Part shown: positions 1 through 12,314 of the stretch, piece after piece | How positions within the stretch are numbered: position 1 is the stretch's first letter | Layout: every line of letters starts with the position of its first letter | Source: Cerrena zonata | Taxonomy: Eukaryota > Basidiomycota > Agaricomycetes > Polyporales > Cerrenaceae | Direction of reading: 5' to 3' | Assembly (NCBI GenBank): GCA_038087015.1 | Contig: JASBNA010000048.1 | Coordinates: 1-64,000, forward strand | Length of the DNA: 64,000 nucleotides | Translations under genes and position numbers: made by a program | Notes under the pieces: model-generated | What the model saw: the letters and a program-made list of their open reading frames with translations, nothing else | The model's database searches: none | Told to the model about the DNA's origin: nothing

Positions 1-1550
1 AGCTATGTAAGACATTACCAGCGCGGTGGGGGTTCGAAAACTGCTGGGGTGCGTAAACATAAGGCGAGGGGAGTAAGAAAAAGAGAAGCGAACGCTGGGA
101 CCCTAAAGCGAGGTTAGGAAGTGGGGTTGTGCGGATTCTGTCCCGGTGAGGAGACGGGGGGAAGGGAAAAGGGGTGGGGAGGGTGTGATGCGTTGGCGTT
201 CTAGGAGTATATTAAGAGGGGGTAAGTTAAGAGATTTAAGATGAGTGAAAAGTAATTTAGGGGAGGTGTTCTATGCAGATGTGGGGTTGTGACAGGGTGC
301 GAGAAGAAGATTGCAGTAAGAAGGGGTGGTGTCTGGTCGTGGTGCGGAGTTGAGACAGATGAGTGATGGGTGCGCGAGGTGTGAGAGTAACATATGAGAG
401 CGGCGATGACGACGGGCAGTGACGGATTGAGGTGATTGTGTGTGTGTAGAGCGGGTGTGTGAGAGCGAGCGCGGGTCAGTGTAAGAAAGTAGGGACGGTA
501 GTGGTGCGGCGACGGAAAGGGGAAAGATTGCTAACTGAAAAGAGCTGAGATGGCGAAGAAAAAAAACTATTGGAGAACACGGGAGAAGAAGGGAAAGTGG
601 AAGAGTACGTCCAGTTGGGTGGGGGGAAGGAAAGAGTGTTACGTGTCATGTGGGAGATATGGAGAGGGGGGGATGGAAGGGGAGACGCGGTGTAGGACTT
701 TTTCCCATCAACTTTCGACGCTCAGCCACTGTCAACTCAGCCCCTCTTCTTGATTTCCAAACAAATGCACTCAAGCCGTCATCCCAATGCGTAATGACAT
801 GGGGGTGAAGCCAATATCGCTCGTCGCTCTCATCTCTTTCTTACTGTCTAAATCCTCCTCTCCCCCAGCCACTTTCTTAGGGTTATACTCCCTGTTCTTT
901 CGCTTCCACATACCCGTCCATCTATCTGTGTTTCTATACATGCAAGTAACGATCAGTGATCAGAACGGTTGTCGATCACCATTACCATGATAGATACTCC
1001 CCATCTCTACTCGAGATGTTCGATGGTTGAGCAGAGCACTGCAGTGTTTGTTTACGCGGGATACTGGTTGTCTTGAACCCATTCAAACGAGGGAGATCTA
1101 CGCTGTCACCTTCCGCTTTCATGCCCTCTCCATCTCTCATTTCTTTCATTGGTATCCGTTTTCTGCTGCAAATGTTATTACTCTAGAACACTTGCGTGTT
1201 TCTAGTCGATCCTCTATTTAGTGCTACAAATACTTCGCTCATTCAAGGTTTTCTGGATTCTCTCCGTGTATTTTAGGATACATAAGTTTGAGTATTCTAA
1301 ATAAATGAATGTGTAACACTTGCGAATATACTGTGTATGCAATATCCCATTGATACTTGCGCAAAACCTATTCGATTCAAGTTTTCGTACTCAACATATG
1401 TATATTATCCTGTTAATTTCGCACTGAGCATTTTGTTGGTCCCGAGTCTATTCGCAAACGATGCACATTTGAAATTCTACGCGCAATTCTGTATATATTT
1501 GATGTATATTCAATTATATATGTGTCTCAACGTATATGCATGCATGTTGC
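1..1550. other. Gene-free flank with a purine-to-pyrimidine strand switch
   Basis: I see no supportable gene here. The + strand is strongly G/A-rich to about position 715, then becomes C/T-rich to about 1260, then AT-rich. Short open frames inside (for example 550-753 and 787-990) follow the base skew and have biased, low-complexity content. The shape resembles a promoter or untranslated region, but no gene body can be tied to it. Confidence 0.5.
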
Positions 1551-1560
1551 GTGTTTATCC

Positions 1561-1770
1561 AAAATATATGCGCAAAACGCCAAAAACCATCATATTTATG
1601 TGCGGATATTTTTGTACAGTTGGTACACCATACGTACCATGATATTGTGGGTGGGCTGTACACCAAATCAGCTTAGGAAATATATGCGCAAACATGGACA
1701 AAACCCTGAAATATGCGCAAAATACCTCAAATATGTGCGGGATAATAAATGTACAAACGGTACACCTTAC
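1561..1770. repeat. Degenerate direct repeat, AT-rich
   Basis: Two copies of a 60-70 base unit are visible, at about 1561-1632 and 1708-1770. Each runs in the same order: an ATATGCGCAAAA block, an ATATTTATGTGCGG-like block, then TGTACA followed by GGTACACC and TACG. A partial third copy lies between them near 1660-1700. The copies differ by substitutions and small gaps, so this is an old tandem or satellite-like repeat. It sits about 170 bases beyond the 3' end of the SPT5-like gene. No coding role is seen. Confidence 0.6.
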
Positions 1771-1941
1771 GCGCGCAAGAGAGAGAGAGATCATATATAT
1801 CTCGCATAATCACGGAAGATAGGTGTGATTTTTACAAAGTCATGATATATACATGCAATCGGGGATATATTATGAAAGTACTACTAAAATCGGAGAACAT
1901 TGTTGGCACGCCATAAAGCTCGTAGTGAGGATTCCAAAGCC

Positions 1942-4929
1942 TCATCTATTAAGTTTGTAAACAACAAGAAAACGGGAACTTATGTCCTCAACTAGCCCAT
2001 TTTCCCCTGGGAACTTCACTGAACACTGCTTGGAATCTGTCATAGACTTTAAAATACCGATATCGTATCGCGGATGAGCTTGGTACAAGACAAATACAGT
2101 CTGACCAATATCACTTTTAGCGATTGGATTGATGTCGATGGAGGTTGTCTTGGCCCATTGAGTGCCTTTCTTTTTACCACATAGTTCAATAAGGACCTCT
2201 CCAGATGACGAGGGACTGCCTTGTTTGGACACAGACCATACTTGTTGTATGGATTTGCTAGCACGGACTCGCAAACGAAATGTACCCATTGGGAGATACT
2301 GTCTAGCTCGCTGGGTTAGTAGCCAGGAAGCCCCTGTAGTATTTTTCAGGGATATGGAAGCAGGGTTATTATTGGCTGCGTACCTCCTGCTAAGTCTCTT
2401 TCTATGTCTCCAAGATTAGGGCGAATAGAATTTTCACCAAACTCAGGGGGTGGTGTACGCACAACCGCGTCGTAGCGATTTGATCCAGAAGTTAGCATCA
2501 CCTCGGGTATACAAGGAGTAGGTACGACTGGTGCAAGGCGAGGTAGTCTACTTAGAGATCAGCATTTGTATGAGTTGGCATAACACATATACCTACAACG
2601 TTGTTGAGAGATCAGTGCCAAGCACTGGAAAGGGATGACTTGATTGGCATTTGAGAAGTTGATTGTTTGCGCGGAAAGCTGAACTATAGCTTGTTCGTTG
2701 GGTATATTGACGTCTCGTACCGTCCCTCTATGCCCTTTCCATGTGTGTTCGTAAATTACGAGAACGTTCTTGCCTACAAGCCAGTGTCGACGCGATCGAG
2801 GTTCTAATCGCTGTTCTGGATGGAGGTCGGAGAACTCAACTACCATGGAACCATGAGCAGTCTGTACCACATAGAATTGTCCCTGTACTTCTACCACCTC
2901 GCCTGGCATCTCCTTCCCATATCTGTTTTTATCAATTATGACCTTATGACCTACCTCGAAGGGTCGAATGGCCGTCTGTTCGACGCGTTTAAATGGAACA
3001 GTCATCGTGATATTAGTCGACCTTATGAGGCGAAGAGAGTAAATAGGTATTGAACACTGGAATGTCTATCAGTACGTGGGAGATAGGAATATTGGTAAAC
3101 TTACTGCGTTTGAAGACTGATAGTTATGGGATGTTAACTCTTGCATCGTGCCGCAAATCACATGAACGATCGGATCCTCGACTGCAAGAACCAGTCCACA
3201 AAGTCCTTTGTGAGGCCCGTTGATAACTGATACAGGATCGCCTGAACAGAATGTTTTACGGGCATGACATCGCTGAACTATGACAACCAGATCATCCTCT
3301 AACTTGACCTGTACAGTATCATTTTGTGCGTCGACAATACAGCCACCTCTTGAACCTCGTAGTTCAGTAGGAGCAGACTCTCGGATCTCCACTCTATCAC
3401 CAACATCGAGCGTAGCAGACGCAAAACGATCCGCATACTGAAGTAAAACATCCGCAGTTAGCCATTCGAATTCCTGCGACTTGAAGAAGGTCCCTTTAAG
3501 GGACGCAAATGGGGAGGAGTCTCCGTCCTTGACCCTTGACTCTGTCTCGTGTACCCAATCAAAAAATCGGGCGGAAGTTTCTCGAGCTTGGACGAACGGG
3601 AGCAGGTCTTGGGGGTCGGGGGCATCGATGATCCTGGCGAATTTCTTCGGAACTTCCACCTTTTCCAATCCGCCTAGAAACTCTCGTCTCCTCTTTGTCG
3701 TCTTATTCAAAAGGACAAAGAGATTCCCAGGAAGGTCTGCTACTTTCTGGCGTCGGGTCTCTAGAAGTAATTTGACATCCTCGAACGACAACAAACGTCG
3801 CCTGGTGCCCCCTTGTGTTCCAGCAGAGGGTAGATCAGGAAGTCTAAGCACCTCATACTTATCTTCCGTCATTTGGTTCTCTAAGACATATGCAATGTCT
3901 GTACCTCCTCGTGTGCTAACCCACACATGAGCGTCGATGCATTTCGTGATGTTCTCAAGCAGACTGGGTTGAGAAGTCGGAAAGGCATGGGGTAAGAGGA
4001 GCTTCGACCGCTCTGTCAACTCAACTAGCGATATTTCATCACACCGAAAGTGGAACCGGCTCATGAAACCAACGCAGTCCGCATGTGTTCGGCATTCTAC
4101 GAAGATCGCGCGAGGGTCGGATGGAGTCATGAAAATGGACGAAATACGTGGTGGAGGGTTGGAAGATGGATTGTTTTCGAACCTGGTCTGCCAAATTATG
4201 AGATATTGGCACATTTTGGTTAGAAGAGCAGTCTCTTCCTCTTCGGTACGATGACCCTACACGTCAATTCAGCTATCAAGGCAGTTAATGCCTAGCTAGA
4301 GATAATTACCGTTCTAAGTGGTACTTTCCATATTTCATTATCGTGAGTGGTCGGTTGTAGAATTGCCTGGACGACGCTCTTTGGTACTTTATTGGAGTCG
4401 AAAGGGTCATCACCGCGTGCCCGTCTCCGTTGGGAGGCGGCCACTTTCTCATAATGACCCGCCAATCCCTCCGCATTGGTAGACAGATAATCCATCGGAG
4501 AGCCATATGGAATATCACCTGGTTCCTCATCGTCAGCATTGGAAGACATAGCTTCGCCAGCTAAGATTCGTTAGAAACGTTACAGGGTTCGGTGACGAGC
4601 ATACTACTCACCATGCGATATGACGTCCTGATCTTCAACTATTACTTCGTCTTCATCGTCTTCATCATCCTCGGAACCTTCGGCAGCCTCCAACGAGATG
4701 AACGGGTTACGTTTAGGACGCTGCGCATTGTGTTTTGGACGTTTGGTGACTAATCGTGAGGCAGATTCCTCGTGGCCAGACGAATCTAAGAGGTGTCAAC
4801 ATCGCAACAAGTAATTGTGGACCGACACTAACCAATAGACTCAACCTCATGAGAAAGACGGGCGTTTTTTTCTATCGAGCGATGAGTTATAGTGGCATAC
4901 AGGTATAAAGCGGACCTACTTGTTGACAT
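1942..4929 (-). CDS. SPT5-like transcription elongation factor (KOW-domain protein)
   Basis: Seven exons join in frame to 897 residues: 4929-4833, 4785-4612, 4560-4310, 4256-3105, 3056-2593, 2547-2384 and 2333-1942. The N-terminus is acidic (run near EGSEDDEDDEDEVIVED), as in Spt5. An NGN-like segment lies around residues 200-290 (RAIFVECRTHADCVGF). At least four KOW-like blocks follow near residues 460 (LDVGDRVEI), 510 (GDPVSVINGPHKGLCG), 590 (FEVGHKVIIDKN) and 650 (WKGHRGTV). Spt5 with Spt4 clamps RNA polymerase II in the nucleus. The repetitive C-terminal CTR of true Spt5 is missing and the domains are divergent, so this is more likely a paralogue than the essential gene. The start at 4929 is the first ATG joining the acidic exon; a little upstream 5' exon cannot be excluded. 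Confidence 0.8.
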
Positions 4930-6319
4930 GTTCCAGTGGTAAGGGGATGTTTCTGTGAGTCTAAAGAATACAATGCGGTCAATAATCTAAGACTAGTCTG
5001 GGCACCACGCTTTCGATCAATAGAAACCATTCGAGGTATGCCTTAGTTGAGTATGTAGGGCATACGGTCAATGCTTCTCTGCTATTTCTACTATTCGTTG
5101 CCCCATTTCACGTATTGAATTGAATGTACGAATGGGTAACTTACCAGATAGGGAAGATGAATGGAGGGAAAAGGTAGACGGGAGATGCCGAAGGTTAGGT
5201 ATACTAGTTTGTGAGGTGGCCAGTGCGTGGGAACAGATGTGTCAGTAACGATTATGATACAGAAGCAACCAGCATGCGGCATATATATTAACAATAAATC
5301 GCTGAGAACATCAGAAGGCGCACAGTGAGTCCAAGTTGGGGTCAACAAGTTAAGGTATGTTAATATAGAAAACTTCGGGTAGAAAGTTGAGACCCAAACA
5401 TACTGATACGGAAAATGATGTGCCCTGTGTCCGGTATTTGTACTTGAATTGAACGGACTTCATAAGGTAAGGAGGACCGCTTCACTGCCATCTCACCACA
5501 TACTGATGCCAATGCTGACAATGGCGACCCATCCCTCATGTCGAAACCTTCCCTTTTTTAGCGAAACCTCGCCAATCCCATATTGTTGCTATTCATTTCT
5601 TGTCATTATTTCGTGCTGTACATGTCCCCATCTGTCTTTGGTAGACTCAACCATAAATGTCGGTCCGCCGAATGCGACTTGGATGCAAGAAACTCGATTT
5701 CGAGTAATGTAGCGACAGAATATCGCTGTAAAATGAGCTCCGTCACTTCATACCTGGGTAGTTACATGATCTAGCGAGATTGATCTTACCCGAAGTCACA
5801 ATTAAACTTGGAGTGGTTTCAGAAGGATGTAAAATAGGACTATCCCCATTGCGTAAAGACAACCACCTTTATTTGACGTTGTTGGTGCCTTATTCTCAGG
5901 GGCTTCATGACGCCTGTAGACAATCGTTGGACGATGCTAAATTAGTCGGCAGGATGTACAAGTGACCCAGTATTTATGGGGTTTAGCGAGTCCTGAAGTG
6001 AGAAAGAAATCGATAATGTACAAACTCTATTGTTGATATTGAAAATATCAGAGATTTGGAGCTTGCCAACAGGAGGAGGAGCGGAGGAGCGGGGGGAAAG
6101 GAGCATAAAACAGAGAGGACTTTACATATGGTGCATTCCTAGTTTATATTTCTTTCTACCTAAGTACATTCGAGTTGAACCTGTCGCGCTTCCGTACGTC
6201 CGTCGACTGATGTGCTGCCTTGGTGTACGAGTTTACCCATCGTCGACGCTGCAAAACTGACCCTCTGACTCTGGTATTATGTTGTCTCTAGCCCCCGTAG
6301 GTGAAGAGGGGTTTAGAAC
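4930..6319. other. Intergenic, nothing recognised
   Basis: About 1.4 kb with only short open frames (under 90 codons) and no family motif. I see no RNA gene, transposon end or clear promoter element. It may hold the promoter of the minus-strand SPT5-like gene. Confidence 0.5.
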
Positions 6320-6781
6320 TTACAATGCGGCCAGATGGCGAACGGCACGACTGCGCGTGGTATGTTTAATGTTCTGGTACAATGCCATGTGTTGAAATAC
6401 AAAGCTCTCGGGCAGTACGCGCAGAACTATTGACCTTGCTGTTTCTCCTGTTCGTCGTTTAGACTCGGGCCCCCTGATGATAGGAAGATATGTCGAGGGA
6501 GCTTGCTGCCATACAGGAGGTCGAGAGTGTAGTTTGATTTGTGAGTTAAATGTATTGAGGAATCCATCAGTCTGGCACGCTCGACACTCCGGATCTTGAC
6601 CGCATGCTACAATAATGATAGGCAGATCTTCAATCAAAAGGAGGTCTTTCAGAGCTGGTGCCGCACTCCTGTACATCACATCGAAGGATTCCAGAGCCAG
6701 ATACAACGGTGAACCAATGCATTGAGAAAGCCTAGCAGCCATAGAACATCCAGAGCAGATGACGAACTCCGAGAAGCGCAT
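6320..6781 (-). CDS. Hypothetical protein, 153 codons, weakly supported
   Basis: One uninterrupted frame begins with ATG at 6781 and stops at 6320. Composition is protein-like rather than low complexity, with four Cys residues grouped in the first half (VICSGC, ACGQ, ECRAC), a hydrophobic stretch LPIIIVACG, and a basic C-terminal half. I recognise no family. No splice partners were found on either side, and a chance frame of this length is possible in this genome. It lies in an otherwise gene-poor stretch between the SPT5-like gene and the hypothetical gene at 7.4-8.5 kb. Confidence 0.25.
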   Translation of the reverse strand: MRFSEFVICSGCSMAARLSQCIGSPLYLALESFDVMYRSAAPALKDLLLIEDLPIIIVACGQDPECRACQTDGFLNTFNSQIKLHSRPPVWQQAPSTYLPIIRGPESKRRTGETARSIVLRVLPESFVFQHMALYQNIKHTTRSRAVRHLAAL

Positions 6782-7368
6782 AGATCAGTACTAGAAGAAA
6801 GTAAGAGACCTCTTCGAGTAATCTGTCCCTGTGGTCAAAAGCAGCCTTTCGTATCGAAAACAGTCGTTCCGTTCTGACCCTGCTCATGACGTTTAAAATT
6901 AGAGTCATATGTACATTTTGAGAAACACCTATAGCGATCAGTCCATGATTTCGGTTGCTTGATATCCACTATTCCAAGTCCTCATCTTTTTTTTTGAATC
7001 CAATTTTATATCTTGTTTAGCTATTAGGCTATGTAAGATACTAGCGGTCTGGACGGGTATAAAACTATGGACAACAACTTCGTAAACAAAGTGAGGGGGA
7101 GGGGAGATGAAGAGCGGGCGCGAGGCCTCTGGGAGAGGGGGGCTGAGAGCGCGAGCGTGTTCGTAGCGGATTAAGAATATTAAGGTTGTGTGATTACGAG
7201 GGGTTTCCCCGGAGTGTGATATGATATAACGACGAAAAGGAGAAGAGGGAAGGAGGGGAAAAAGAAAGGAAGGAAGGAGCAAGAAGCGTAAGAAGCGTAA
7301 GGAGATGAATGATACATAGAGCGGGGAAAGGTAAGAGAGAAGGAGAATGGGACGCTGAAGTCCTCATC

Positions 7369-8536
7369 AGCTTCGACCTCTCTGTCAACTCAACTAGCTG
7401 GTGGGCGTTAATGTAGAGGGTGTTAAGAGTGAGACTGACACCAGAAGCGATCTTACTCTCAACTTTAGCACGGAGAGCCTTGGTAAGTTGTAGTGGCGCT
7501 AGCAAGTAGGTTGGTTTTATCGATGGAATGAATAGCCAAAGGAGAGTTCGCAGCCAAGGCAAATTGAGGGAAAACAATGATATCGACGCCTTGAGCTACA
7601 TAAGTTTTCAATGAGGAGTTCTCGACGAGACTGCCTGACGCAAAGTTTTCAGGTCGGGTGTTGACGTAAAGCCCAGGTGCTTTACGAAGAGCAAGCGAAC
7701 CAGTTCCGGGATAGATTTCAATACACGTACAAATAGCGGATGAGGCAAAGGTATATACAACAGAGCAGGAGACTATGTCAGAGAAAAAGTAGCACTAACG
7801 AATATGTGGAGAATGCAAGAAATTTTAGCAAGGTGGGAGCAAGATAGATCGAAAGATAACAGGTGTAGAGGAAAGACGGAATAAAGAACAAACTCGGCAT
7901 TTACATCATCTCCTTAAAAAGCGAGCCAACTTGGTTCCAATGCTTTTCACGACGCGGCCAACGCGATGGCTAATTGTACGGGCAGACCTTAAAAAGTCGC
8001 GGTGTGAACGAACTCGAGGATCGAATGCAGCTGCGAGCTTGGAAGGAGTGAGACAAAAAGAAAGATTCGAGGTAGCACGACGTACCTGTTCCTCAAAGCC
8101 CGAGGGGATATGCTCGTCCAAGTTGAGAGGAACGGCCAGGGACAAGGGTGTAACGACACCATCGAATACGAAGACCGATCCAAGCTAAAGAAAACATGGT
8201 CGGTGATAGGTCAGAATGGAAGGAAATAAGTACGCACCGTTTCAAGCATGGCAACACTCAGGCCTTCGAATCCGTTACCAACAAAAGTATCTCCTGCTGC
8301 GACGGAGTTTGCTCCTGCGAGTCGGTCTGTGTCGGTCTTCGTAACTAGATGTGAGAACGCTTCAATAGAAAAAAGGGTATAAACTTACAACGCCCAAACA
8401 CTGAGCATCTACAGGTTTTGCCATATTGGGACCGGATTGGAAAGTAATGATCGAGAGTTGGAAAGAAGAAAGAATACGCGAGCTCCGGTCCGAAAGCGGC
8501 GATTAAGAAGAGGCGGCTACGGATGACAGATGTCAT
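7369..8536 (-). CDS. Hypothetical multi-exon protein with one frame break
   Basis: Four exons read well on the minus strand: a first exon from ATG 8536 to about 8389, an exon with LAGANSVAAGDTFVGNGF (about 8340-8240), an exon with GSVFVFDGVVTPLSLAVPL (about 8187-8090), and a long exon from about 7780 with YPGTGSLALRKAPGLYV and DIIVFPQFALAANSPL. Junctions are GT-AG and phase-consistent. The last exon loses frame at the GG written as CC at 7478-7479. Dropping one base joins TTTYQ to ALRAKVESKIASGVSL. The tail carries a decapeptide encoded by DNA shared with the SPT5-like gene. I do not recognise the family and infer no function. The C-terminus and start are uncertain. Confidence 0.4.
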
Positions 8537-8645
8537 TAATTGACATCTTTATCTTATCTTATCCGGGGATGCCGGGGTCAGGGTCAAGCAGTTTGAGGAC
8601 GTCAATCGTTCCAATACTTGCCCTCCCTTTGCGAGAACTGGTCCC

Positions 8646-9066
8646 CTAGTCCCTCTCGTTTCCTTTCTCACTAATTTGGTACAAGCCGTTCGTCGCTTTT
8701 GCCTGGGCAATGCTCAGAAACTGAAGAATCCCAACATCCTTATCCTTGATCAATCGACGGAGGATTTGAAGGTAAAGCTTGGGTTCACGTGTACTTTCAT
8801 AACACAGTACGAAGCCTTCCTGGTACTTAACACATGCGGGAACTGAAAGCTTCCTCCATGCATTAGCGAAGACCATGATTCCGTGATCTTATCTCTAACG
8901 TTTTCCTCCAAGTTTATCTCCTGGAAATTGAAAAGTGGTGCCAAAGAGCTTTGCTTCAAGGAGACTGATTTCAATGAGGCTCAGTAGGTCATTTTCAGTG
9001 ATGTCAGTCTGACTATCCCAGGTGGTGCTATCCTTGTTGCCGAGCAACTCCGGTGAGACCCCGTAC
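8646..9066 (-). pseudogene. Broken hypothetical gene (or indel-damaged assembly)
   Basis: Reading right to left, a likely exon starts after an AG near 9067 and gives about 45 clean residues (YGVSPELLGNKDS ... LLEAKLFGTTFQFPGD). The same frame then meets two stops within a few codons near 8895-8905 and resumes as DHGIMVFANAWRKLSVPACV, continuing about 75 residues to a stop at 8646. The gap segment is open in the +1 frame (INLEENVRDKIT), so two compensating one-base changes explain everything. I do not recognise the family. No expression signal or upstream exon is clear. Confidence 0.4.
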
Positions 9067-10815
9067 TGAACGACTTATCAACTGATAGTCCGAGATACGA
9101 ACTAATTTGATAATCAGATATTTATCCCTCTTCTGGAAGAGGACGACGCCGAGTGAATGGGGTCGATCCCCCTTTCAAATTCACATGAAGTCTGGAGCTA
9201 CCAGCGAACGTCCCATGTCAAATGAGCAGGTCATTGGTTGATACGGTAAATTCTCGACGGTATTAAACAACGGTACAGAAAGCTGCAACATCCAACACGG
9301 TATGTTTCGTCTTTCTATTGAGATAAGCATGATCTTATAGATCTATCAGTGTTTTTAACCCACTCTGCAGAGTGCAACTTGGAAATAGTCCCAGTTAACC
9401 ACTGCATGGCCGCTCTTGTAGAGACAGACCATTGTCCCATCTATACCCAGTCTTTTAAGGAAGAAAGTATCTCTCAGGCTCTCGCCGTGTCTTTATGGGA
9501 GCATTCCAGGTGGGTGGATCCGGTGGGCATTGGTTTATGGAGAGCGGGGAGTTGGATCGAGGTGAGGAAGATGATGCCACCTCTTGAACGTTTCGTATGG
9601 AATGGGCCCGTCACGGCCATGGTACCTCGTTCCATAATTTCGATTCGAAATAAGCAGAAATCTACCAATGTAGGCAAAGATAATGTGTTATTTGGCGGAT
9701 GTGATGATATTTCCTTGGCAAAAGAGCAAAGGGGAAGGTGGTAGAAGAGTCGGAGGGCAACATACTAGGTGATTCAGAAGGATTCAGATCCCGACAATGA
9801 TACTTTGCTGATGTCAAGACTGCTACTAATTCGATCGGTCTTGATTCGCTCCCATGTCTCTACTCTAGCTATTTACTAAGGACCTCGGAACATAGCAGTG
9901 ATCTTGATCCTGACGTTTTTAAGCCTTTCAACAAGGTAGTCTATTCAACCTTTCCTTCTATAGAAATAGTTCCACAATGCTTTCTATATTGTTTTCTTCT
10001 AGGTGTGAAACCGGCACACACTGCCAAATACAGAGCTGCGCTGAGTCTCAAATCTCAGTTATGTTTTCTAGAGGTTCCCTGTTCTCAGCAGCAGCGACGC
10101 TTGGGGTTCGGACGACAAATGTTTCGACTTGCGTGTTTCCTACCTGAAGATCATGAAACTTTGTAAAGGGCTCTTTCATCTGATCGCCTTCTGGTCATAC
10201 ACTTACATCTATCGCTCACCTGGTCTGAGTCTCTGTTCACTTGTCTTCTCGTTGCTATAGAACCCCACTTTGTGCATTACAGAGCTTGTACGTGACATGG
10301 CTGCTACCATTGGATTCTTACAAGGCAGCATGCTGACGATATGTCGACTTAATGGCAAACTTATTCTCGCATTGGTTTATCATCCCTTCCACCCACTTGA
10401 CTCAGTGTCCGTCGTGTTGCACCTGCTCGGACTCCAGATGAGAAGCGTTTCGACACGAGTTCATTCTATCGAGAGATCGTGAAACTCCTCAAAAAGAAGG
10501 AATAAGCAGATGTAACTTTGGCTTGATAGAACAAGTACCCACATCACACGCTAATTTGTGACCCGCTCTTTGAATACAGTTTCTCTAAGTCGGACGTATT
10601 TTTACGAGCACACCAGAAGCGGTCATTGTAGGTAGCACACAGAGCGGACGTAGAGCGGGTACCACTATTCTAGTATTCTCGCAAGACAGTGTGCCAATGC
10701 ATCAACTTAATAGGATGTCTATTCTTACGGCGTACGAAGGGTACTTATGAGCACCAGCACAACAGGTTTCAGCAGCAAATCACTGGCTTTCAAGGAGGTG
10801 GAATAGATTGGGTCG
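9067..10815. other. Intergenic, nothing convincing
   Basis: The only longer frame is 9349-9744 (+, 131 codons), which lacks recognisable motifs, splice partners or family features. The rest holds short frames only. No RNA gene or mobile-element end was seen. Confidence 0.4.
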
Positions 10816-11275
10816 ATGAAAAACAACAGTAATTGTGGCTCGTCGGGCATTGAGAAGATATTACGGACTCAAGAGACACTCGCTGACTTGTTCAGACTCC
10901 TTGAAGCTAGCGGTATCCATACGCCACTCACTCACTCATTGCTTGAGCGAGTCCTTAGCGAGTTTCCATGTCCGAGCACAACTCGGAGTTGCAGGAGGAA
11001 CTATTTATATATATTCACCGCCAGCAAATTCTCACAGGCCATCAAACGTGTCGAAGAGCTGGAATCAGTCGAAAAGATCATTATTATTTCTCAAGAGTCA
11101 CTCGGTCATTTCATCAACGACATCTGCCCAGGAGCATACAGATCGATGACAAAGGTCAACTTTACCGCATTGGATCATCTCACAGTGAACCCCATGAGTT
11201 GACTTAGAGGCAGAGCCTTGGGAGAACGAGTACGAGTACGACATGGAATCTGACTATGACATTAAGCGAGAGTAG
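10816..11275 (+). pseudogene. Hypothetical gene remnant with a frame change
   Basis: A 128-codon frame from ATG 10816 reads as plausible helical protein (ETLADLFRLLEASGI, SKFSQAIKRVEELESVEKII, SQESLGHFINDICPG). It ends at a TGA near 11202. A different frame immediately after is open and strongly acidic (EAEPWENEYEYDMESDY) to a TAG at 11275, which looks like the natural C-terminus. A single indel near 11190-11200 would link them. I do not recognise the family; no 5' exon could be fixed. Confidence 0.3.
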
Positions 11276-12240
11276 TATACAAATCATGCAGACTACCATA
11301 TATTACGTCATCGAATAACATACAGCTAGTTAGAACCTGTGATATAGGCCAAAATCCATTCATTTTCAGGGCCTGTGGCGCGAGACGTGAACAAATGGCT
11401 GCGACAACACAGTAGGTCATGATTTCACCAGATGAATGCACCAAGCAAACGGACGTAGTGTAGGATCCTAGGTAGACAACTCGATTCAATAGCGGACCTT
11501 TGGTATAGGCAATAACATACCACAAGGGAATACTGTTTACCAGAATAAGTCGCCTCACTCAGAATTTGTATGTGTATTGCGTCGACGTTGACGAGATTCT
11601 TCTCCCTTCATGAAAACTGTTCATTCCTTTCCCAAGAGGCTCTTCATATGGGGGGGACTGCGCCAGAATCGGACTTGGTGGTTTCTCCTGCACAAAACGA
11701 TACCGTCTCGATAACATGATGTCGAAGAAAGTAAAACTCACCAGCAAGATGGCGGAGGAGGGCCTGGGCCTGAAGGTGGTGGAAGAGCGTTAGTATTACC
11801 GGGTGGGTCCGGTGGGGGTGGAGCCTGGGGTGCGTAGAGATGGTGGGAGAGACACGACGGAAGATTGAGGACGACATCTTCGTGACTCGCGAGGTCTTGA
11901 GTTTGCGTGATTGGGACCGTCTGGGTGCGGCGTTGGTCGATTGTAGATCAACCAAAACTACTCCGACTGTGTTGAGAGGCCAGACGTCCGAATGAAATAT
12001 GGCAGTTGCAACCACCACATTTCTCTGGTCGTCGGCGAGACTTGCAAACACAACAGCCAAGTTCGAACTTGGAAATGGGAAGTTCCAGCGTCTAATCATG
12101 CAGGCCACGTGCTTCCACAAATCCAGTCTCCGAGTCCATAATTCTGAGTACAATGAACGGCAATCCTACGTCCTTATTCGCCATAGTAAGAATCCCCCCT
12201 GTTATACCTTGTTCGACCTCGACGACTGGATGGTGTTTTT
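11276..12240. other. Intergenic, no supportable gene
   Basis: The minus-strand frame 11644-12153 (169 codons) is Ser/Arg/His-rich with no motif, and I do not accept it as a gene. A poly-T run lies near 12236-12245. Confidence 0.35.
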
Positions 12241-12314
12241 TTTTTCAATTCTTAAAACTGGTGATTGACCACTCCATCGGCCGATCCGTTGGCCGGTGGT
12301 TGGTCAGTTGTTAG

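Noticed and set aside
3481..3930. 149-codon plus-strand frame
   Set aside because: Antisense to the large conserved exon of the SPT5-like gene.
9349..9744. 131-codon plus-strand open frame
   Set aside because: No recognisable motif; an overlapping frame is open on the other strand; no upstream or downstream exon signals.
11644..12153. 169-codon minus-strand open frame
   Set aside because: Ser/Arg/His-rich with no motif, no splice partners and no family likeness; more likely a chance frame.
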